In this document: piece by piece, positions 59,102-64,000 of the stretch
Numbering within the stretch: position 1 is the first letter of the stretch
Layout of the letters: each line of letters begins with the position of its first letter
Assembly: GCF_001969265.1 (NCBI RefSeq)
Contig: NZ_CP019304.1
Coordinates: 1,364,001-1,428,000 of the forward strand
From: Arthrobacter sp. QXT-31
Lineage (GTDB): Bacteria; Actinomycetota; Actinomycetes; Actinomycetales; Micrococcaceae
DNA: 64,000 nucleotides
Direction of reading: 5' to 3'
Translations under genes and position numbers: made by a program
The notes under the pieces: generated by a model
What the model was told of the DNA's origin: nothing
Seen by the model: the letters and a program-made list of their open reading frames with translations, nothing else
Database searches by the model: none

Positions 59102-60427
59102 ATGTCGAGCCAAAAGACTGAAGTTCTGGTCGTCGGCGCGGGCCAGGCCGGAGTGGCCATGAGCGAGCATCTGACAAACCGCGGCGTGCCGCACATCGTG
59201 CTGGAGCGGGACCGGATCGCTGAGCGGTGGCGCACGGGACGGTGGGACTCCCTGGTGGCCAACGGCCCTGCCTGGCACGACCGCTTTCCGGGTATGGAAT
59301 TTGACGATCTCGAGCCAGATGAGTTCGCCCCGAAGGAGCGGGTCGCGGATTACTTCGAAGCCTACGCGGCCAGGTTCAACGCCCCCATCCGGTGCGGTGT
59401 TGAGGTGAAGTCCGTGCGAAAGAAGGCGGGCGCAACCGGTTTTCAGGTGGACACGTCAGAAGGAGTTTTCGACGCCCGTTACGTCGTGGCGGCGACCGGG
59501 CCGTTCCAGCGGCCGGTCATTCCCGCGGTCGTCCCGGAGAGCGCAGCACTACAGCAAATCCACTCCAGTTCCTACCGGAATCCGCAGCAGCTGCCGGCCG
59601 GCAAGGTTTTGGTCGTGGGTGCCGGCTCGTCCGGTGTTCAAATCGCCGAAGAGCTTCAGCGGTCGGGCCGCGAGGTCTTCCTGTCCGTCGGCCCGCACGA
59701 CCGGCCCCCGCGGCAGTACCGCGGCAAGGACTTCTGCTGGTGGCTCGGAGTCCTCGGCAAATGGGAAATGTCGGCTCCGCCGAAGGGGGCCGAGCACGTC
59801 ACGATCGCCGTCAGCGGGGCAAACGGCGGCCATACCGTAGACTTCCGCGCCCTCGCTGCCGTGGGCGTCACGCTGGTCGGCCGGACTGCTTCCTATGACA
59901 ACGGCATCATGCGCTTCGCAACGGATCTTGCCGTGAATGTCGCGGCAGGTGACGCCAACTATTTATCAGTGCTTGACGAAGCCGACGAGTACGTTGCCCG
60001 CAACGGCCTGGACTTCCCGGAAGAGCCTGAAGCGCGTGTTCTCGGAGATGCCCCGGACAGCGTGACCAACCCGCTTCTCGAGCTCAATCTCAGCGCTGCA
60101 GGCGTCACCTCAATCATCTGGGCGACAGGGTTCGCGGTCGATTACAGCTGGCTGAAGGTTGACAACGCCGTCGACGCCAGCGGAAAGCCAAAGCACCAGC
60201 GCGGTGTGTCTGCTGAGCCAGGTGTGTACTTCCTCGGACTGCCCTGGCAATCCCGCCGCGGCTCAAGCTTCATTTGGGGAGTATGGCACGATGCTGGTTA
60301 CGTGGCTGACCAGATCATGATCCAGCGGGGCTACGCAGCCCACGTGAACGACAAGCCGCTCGAGCGGGCACAGACATCGACCGACGACTCTCCTGCCAGC
60401 ATCCTGGCTGAGAAAGCGGCGGTCTAA
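59102..60427 (+). CDS. Flavin-containing monooxygenase (CzcO/YUCCA-like group)
   Basis: The 441-aa protein has FAD motif VLVVGAGQAGVAMSEHL and NADPH motif VLVVGAGSSGVQIAEEL. IIWATGFAVDYSW is the FMO-type late motif. It is more compact than Baeyer-Villiger enzymes. The ATG at 59102 follows GGAGG; the earlier in-frame ATG overlaps that site. It is monocistronic with a terminator behind, and is followed by a divergent LysR/RidA pair. N-oxygenation or decarboxylative oxidation of an amine or 2-oxo acid is possible. Confidence 0.88.
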   Translation: MSSQKTEVLVVGAGQAGVAMSEHLTNRGVPHIVLERDRIAERWRTGRWDSLVANGPAWHDRFPGMEFDDLEPDEFAPKERVADYFEAYAARFNAPIRCGVEVKSVRKKAGATGFQVDTSEGVFDARYVVAATGPFQRPVIPAVVPESAALQQIHSSSYRNPQQLPAGKVLVVGAGSSGVQIAEELQRSGREVFLSVGPHDRPPRQYRGKDFCWWLGVLGKWEMSAPPKGAEHVTIAVSGANGGHTVDFRALAAVGVTLVGRTASYDNGIMRFATDLAVNVAAGDANYLSVLDEADEYVARNGLDFPEEPEARVLGDAPDSVTNPLLELNLSAAGVTSIIWATGFAVDYSWLKVDNAVDASGKPKHQRGVSAEPGVYFLGLPWQSRRGSSFIWGVWHDAGYVADQIMIQRGYAAHVNDKPLERAQTSTDDSPASILAEKAAV

Positions 60428-60477
60428 GGCGTTCCGGACGCGAGCGGGCGCTCCAAGCCCTAAGCCAGTGAACGAAT

Positions 60478-60537
60478 GGGCAGGGCACTACAACCTTCCG
60501 GACGGCCACCACATGTCTTAGGTTTAGTGCCCTGCCC
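60478..60537. terminator. Hairpin terminator with U-tract
   Basis: 13-bp arms GGGCAGGGCACTA / TAGTGCCCTGCCC, followed by TTTT on the plus strand, between the convergent FMO and LysR genes. Confidence 0.75.
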
Positions 60538-60539
60538 TT

Positions 60540-61484
60540 TTACGCGGGTCGCTCCTGCTGAACCCGGCCGCCTGGGCGGCTCGAGTGAGCCGCCTCGATC
60601 TGCTGCCTCACGACCTGTCCAACAGCACGCAGGCGGGCAGTGGGACGCTGCGTCTCAAGACGCGCCACAACGGTCTTCAAATGTGGAACATCGTCCTTGA
60701 TTTCCACAGTGGCGATCTGCCCGCCGTCGTACGTCATGCCGTGATGGGGTCTCTGGTGCAGGATGGAATATCCGTGTCCGTGGGCGACGAAGGTCCGCAC
60801 GGTCTCATAACTGCCGGACCGGAACTTGACGTTCGGTTCGTGGCCGCCCTTGCGCACCAGCGAGAGCATCACGTCCCGCGTGTAGGGCAGGTCCAGGAGA
60901 ACAAACGGTTCGTCCTTGAGGTCGGTCAGGGCCAGCGCTCCCGCGCCGGCCAGCGGGTGATCCGGGGGAAGCGCCAAATACGGCCTGGAGCGGTCAACGA
61001 CCGTGGTGGCGATGCCCTCGGGCAGGCCCATGTCGTAGCACAGCGCCAACTCGACCTGCCCATTGAGCAGCGCGTTGGCGCATCCTGCGGTGTCGGCCTC
61101 CATGACCTCCAACTCCAAGGCGGGGTGCTCATCGTTGAGGCGCGTCAGCAGTCCGGGCAGCAGGAAGGGGGCGAGGGTGCTGAAGCAGGCCATTCGGATG
61201 CGGCCTGTGACACTTTTTTGCTCACCCCGCGCATGATCAAGGCTCTCCTCGACGTGGGCCAAAATCGACTGGGCATCCCGGAGAAACAACTCCCCTGCCG
61301 ACGTCAGCACCAGCCCCTTGGAACGCTGGCGAATGAAGAACTGGGCACCCACCGATCGCTCAAGCTGGGCTATCGCCGCTGATACCGCCGACTGGGCGAC
61401 GTTAAGCCTTCCGGCGGCCGCTGTCATCGAAAGCTGCGCCGCCGCTTCCGTGAAGTACCTGAGCTGAGTAAGGGTCACATCCAT
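60540..61484 (-). CDS. LysR-family regulator of the RidA/DUF1028/M20 operon
   Basis: The 314-aa protein starts MDVTLTQLRYFTEAAAQLSM, then NVAQSAVSAAIAQLERSVGA (wHTH). The effector domain is complete, with a longer C-terminal tail. It is divergent from ridA across 131 bp. The convergent FMO may belong to the same regulon. The effector is unknown. Confidence 0.9.
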   Translation of the reverse strand: MDVTLTQLRYFTEAAAQLSMTAAAGRLNVAQSAVSAAIAQLERSVGAQFFIRQRSKGLVLTSAGELFLRDAQSILAHVEESLDHARGEQKSVTGRIRMACFSTLAPFLLPGLLTRLNDEHPALELEVMEADTAGCANALLNGQVELALCYDMGLPEGIATTVVDRSRPYLALPPDHPLAGAGALALTDLKDEPFVLLDLPYTRDVMLSLVRKGGHEPNVKFRSGSYETVRTFVAHGHGYSILHQRPHHGMTYDGGQIATVEIKDDVPHLKTVVARLETQRPTARLRAVGQVVRQQIEAAHSSRPGGRVQQERPA

Positions 61485-61615
61485 CCGTTCAATGTAGGCC
61501 ACTAGATCGAAAAAATCGATACGAAAGAGCGGAAATGACTGTTGGACAGATGAGTTGCACGGCCGTGAAGCTTGAAGAACCCCCTTAGCCACCCCTCCAC
61601 GAGTTAGGAAGCACA

Positions 61616-62038
61616 ATGAAGCACCAGCGTCTGCGCACCTTCAACACCAAAGAAACTTATCCAGAGCAGAACCTGGACAACGATCTGTGCCAGGCAGTGG
61701 TTGCCAACGGCGTTGTCTACCTCCGCGGACAAATCGGCCAAGACCTGGACACCCGGGAATCTGTCGGTATCGGGGACGTGGAGGCCCAGACCGAAAAGGC
61801 CATGGCAAACATCGACATGCTACTGAAGGAAGCCGGCAGCAGCCTTGAGGACATCGTCAAGGTCACCGTCTACATCATCGACCCGCGGTACCGCGAAACC
61901 GTCTACAGGACCATGGGCCGGTGGCTCAGGGGCGTCTTTCCGGTTTCGACCGGCATCGTCGTCCAGGCCCTCGCCCGCCCAGAATGGCTCGTCGAGATCG
62001 ATGCCACAGCCGTGCTGTCGACGGGAGCGTCACAGTGA
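61616..62038 (+). CDS. RidA-family protein
   Basis: The 140-aa protein has VVANGVVYLRGQIGQDL and DIVKVTVYIIDPRYRETVYR, then RWLRGVFPV, as in the RidA/YjgF enamine/imine deaminase family. It ends ARPEWLVEIDATAVLS. Such proteins hydrolyse reactive enamines made by PLP or flavin enzymes. It begins an operon; its stop overlaps the DUF1028 start by 4 bp (GTGA). Confidence 0.92.
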   Translation: MKHQRLRTFNTKETYPEQNLDNDLCQAVVANGVVYLRGQIGQDLDTRESVGIGDVEAQTEKAMANIDMLLKEAGSSLEDIVKVTVYIIDPRYRETVYRTMGRWLRGVFPVSTGIVVQALARPEWLVEIDATAVLSTGASQ

Positions 62039-62706
62039 CTTTCAGTATTGCCGCCACAGATGGCCACGGTCGCTTCGGCATCGCTGTCAGCTCCTCCTCA
62101 CCAGCCGTGGCAGCGCGCTGCGCCCACTTAAGGGACAACATCGGAGCCGTCAGCTCTCAAAACATCACCGATCCGCGCCTCGGCAAACTCCTGCTGGACC
62201 GGCTCCAGTCGGGTGCATCCGCCCGGGAAGCCGTCGACACCGTCGCACTGGAGGCACCCTCGGTTGATTACCGTCAGCTTGTGGTTCTCGACGCTCATGG
62301 CGGTTCTGCAGTGTTCAGCGGTGCACATACTCTCGGGGTCTATGCAGAAGGGCGGGGCAGCTACAGCGTCGCGGCCGGCAACATGCTTGCCAACCGGGAA
62401 GTCCCGCAAGCAATGTGCGATGCCTTTGAGGCCTCGGTCGGGGAACTTGAAGTCAGGCTCCTGCGCGCACTCCGGGCAGCGCTGGAGGCCGGCGGGGAGA
62501 AAGGTCCCGTCCGTTCAGCCGGCATCTCCATCGTCTCCGGCCACGGCTGGCGTGACACCGACCTGCGGGTCGACTGGCACGAAGAACCCATCAACGAGCT
62601 GGACAGGCTGCTGCAGGTGTGGCTTCCCCAGCGTGAGGACTACGTGGTGCGCGGGCTGGATCCTGCATCATCCGTCGGATACGGGGTGCCCGGCGATGAC
62701 CGCTGA
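62035..62706 (+). CDS. DUF1028 protein (Ntn-hydrolase-like)
   Basis: The 223-aa protein begins MTFSIAATDGHGRFGIAVSS, then SSPAVAARCAHLR, with QNITDPRLGKLLLDRLQSGA. This is DUF1028, an Ntn-hydrolase-like family of unknown substrate often found in catabolic operons. The GTG start lies in the GTGA overlap with ridA. Its last 11 bp overlap the M20 start, so the genes are coupled. Confidence 0.88.
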   Translation: MTFSIAATDGHGRFGIAVSSSSPAVAARCAHLRDNIGAVSSQNITDPRLGKLLLDRLQSGASAREAVDTVALEAPSVDYRQLVVLDAHGGSAVFSGAHTLGVYAEGRGSYSVAAGNMLANREVPQAMCDAFEASVGELEVRLLRALRAALEAGGEKGPVRSAGISIVSGHGWRDTDLRVDWHEEPINELDRLLQVWLPQREDYVVRGLDPASSVGYGVPGDDR

Positions 62707-63868
62707 ACCTGTAACGGCAACAGCGATGCCGGATTCCACCGGAGAACAGGCACGGGTGCTGGCGGCGGTGGCCGCCGCCCACCCGGCACTCGTGCACCTC
62801 TCCGAGCAGCTCCATGCAAATCCGGAATTGGGCTGGCAGGAACACCAGGCCGCCGGATGGACCGCAGACTACCTTGAGGCGAACGGCTTCACCGTCGAGC
62901 GTGGGTACCTCGGCTTTCCCACCGCCATCCGGGCCTTCTACGGCACAGGGAAGCGCAGGGTTGGCCTGATGGCCGAATACGACGCCCTTCCCGGGCTCGG
63001 CCATGCCTGCGGCCACAACATCATCACGGCCACCTCCTGTGGTGCGGCGTTGGCGCTGAAGGACTTCGCTGCCGAACGGAACCTCACGGTGGAGCTCTAC
63101 GGAACCCCTGCAGAGGAAGGTGGCGGCGGCAAGATCGAGTTGCTCAAGCGTGGCGCCTTCGCCGGTCTGGACCTGGCCATGATGACCCACCCGAGTCCGG
63201 TGGACTCCGCGGAGGCGCGTCCCTACGCCGTTGCCCACAGCCACGTGGAATACCACGGCAAGTCAGCTCACGCGGCTGCCTACCCCGAGCAGGGCGTGAA
63301 CGCCAACGACGCCTTTGTCGTAGCCCAGGTCGCGCTCGGCCTGCTTCGCCAGCAACTGCCCGCCGGTACCCGTGTCCACGGCATCCAGACCAGGGGCGGG
63401 GAAGCGCCCAACGCCATACCCGAAAAGACGGAGGGCCGCTGGTACGTACGGGCAGAGACATTGGCTGATCTCGAGCCTCTGGAAAAGCGCGTTTACCAGT
63501 GCTTCGAAGCCGGCGCACTGGCCACCGGATGCGAACTTTCGATAACCCCGGAATCCGAGCCGTACTCCGAGTTCCGCACCGACGTCCGGGCACTCGAGCT
63601 CTACGTGCGGCACGCCAAGGCGCTGGGCCGGGACTTCAATGCCCCCGCTCAGCAGGCCACCATGAACCGGGCGTCAACAGACATGGGAAACGTGTCCCAG
63701 ATTGTCCCGGCCATCCACCCGTACATCGGCCTCGGGTGTTTCCCCGCCGCGAACCACCAGCCCGAGTTCGCAGCGTTCTGTGTAGGCGACGCCGCCAACC
63801 GCGCCATTAAGGATGGCGCGACGGCCCTGGCCCTAACCGCCCTTGACTATCTGGGAACCCCTCAGTAA
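62696..63868 (+). CDS. M20-family amidohydrolase/peptidase
   Basis: The 390-aa metalloenzyme has Zn ligands in GLGHACGHN, TPAEEGGGG and MMTHPSP, with HGKSAHAAAYPEQGVNANDA as the dimerisation domain. It resembles Xaa-Arg dipeptidase, p-aminobenzoyl-glutamate and N-acyl-amino-acid hydrolases. It overlaps DUF1028 by 11 bp and precedes an aspartase by 24 bp. Release of aspartate or another amino acid from an N-acyl conjugate is a plausible role. Confidence 0.9.
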   Translation: MTAEPVTATAMPDSTGEQARVLAAVAAAHPALVHLSEQLHANPELGWQEHQAAGWTADYLEANGFTVERGYLGFPTAIRAFYGTGKRRVGLMAEYDALPGLGHACGHNIITATSCGAALALKDFAAERNLTVELYGTPAEEGGGGKIELLKRGAFAGLDLAMMTHPSPVDSAEARPYAVAHSHVEYHGKSAHAAAYPEQGVNANDAFVVAQVALGLLRQQLPAGTRVHGIQTRGGEAPNAIPEKTEGRWYVRAETLADLEPLEKRVYQCFEAGALATGCELSITPESEPYSEFRTDVRALELYVRHAKALGRDFNAPAQQATMNRASTDMGNVSQIVPAIHPYIGLGCFPAANHQPEFAAFCVGDAANRAIKDGATALALTALDYLGTPQ

Positions 63869-63892
63869 ACCACCGACCTAGGAAGCCACACC

Positions 63893-64000
63893 ATGACGCA
63901 TGAAACGACTCCCACAGGCTCCGGACCAGTTGGCCGGCTGGAGCGCGACAGCCTGGGGGAAAAAGTTGTTCCCGCTGACGCCTACTGGGGCATCAGCACC
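63893..64000 (+). CDS. aspA: Aspartate ammonia-lyase/fumarase family, N-terminal part (cut by window edge)
   Basis: The first 36 residues include LERDSLGEKVVPADAYWGIS, the N-terminal signature of aspartase and class II fumarase (aspartase form by the DSLGE..VPADAY pattern). Aspartase deaminates L-aspartate to fumarate. It begins 24 bp after the M20 gene in the same operon. AGGAAG precedes the ATG. The active-site regions lie beyond the window. Confidence 0.85.
   Translation, partial: MTHETTPTGSGPVGRLERDSLGEKVVPADAYWGIST

Overview
The window is high-GC DNA with the gene families, GTG/TTG start usage and small conserved genes (DUF4193, AMIN-like secreted protein) of an Arthrobacter-type actinobacterium (Micrococcaceae). 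That placement is inferred from protein resemblance only. No rRNA, tRNA, CRISPR array, integrase or transposase gene was seen. Both window ends cut genes (sdaA at the left, an aspartase at the right).

Layout. 1-7060: a minus-strand glycine/serine block (tandem glycine riboswitch, gcvP, gcvT, a ~500-bp inverted-repeat element, gcvH, glyA, sdaA). 7292-10072: TetR/DHA2 efflux pair and dps. 10263-13961: agmatine-to-putrescine operon (amidase, agmatine deiminase, permease). 14059-17253: small conserved genes and a YkvI-type membrane protein. 17428-26709: two minus-strand units with MFS carriers, a GntR regulator and an operon of flavin amine oxidase, DapA-like lyase, aldehyde dehydrogenase and MFS carrier; the amine-oxidase operon and a separate paralogous carrier share a 42-bp promoter/operator. 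26883-37331: permease, two LysR regulators and a lysine/pipecolate-to-2-oxoglutarate route (DAO-type oxidase, AmaB-like dehydrogenase, HglS-like 2-oxoadipate enzyme, D-2-hydroxyglutarate dehydrogenase, Glu/Leu-type dehydrogenase). 37488-41046: two cupins, a trimethylamine monooxygenase gene broken by many small indels, and a TetR regulator. 41075-47784: a translationally coupled set with HprK-like kinase, glycosyltransferase, flippase and phosphoesterase beside a large secreted protein, probably an undescribed surface-glycan system. 48086-50449: small hypothetical genes. 50632-57165: an APC permease with an internal stop, an aldehyde dehydrogenase, a copper amine oxidase and a BetI-like TetR. 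57264-64000: MHS carrier, flavin monooxygenase, LysR, then RidA, DUF1028, M20 amidohydrolase and aspartase, which look like one uncharacterised catabolic pathway.

Taken together the segment is an amine and amino-acid catabolism region. Oxidases or lyases open a nitrogen compound, aldehyde dehydrogenases pull the product into central metabolism, dedicated carriers import the substrate, and local TetR/GntR/LysR regulators sit at visible palindromic operators. Several genes carry frameshifts or an internal stop (38.3-40.3 kb, 49.8 kb, 50.9 kb, perhaps 19.5 kb). These may be real decay or sequencing errors.
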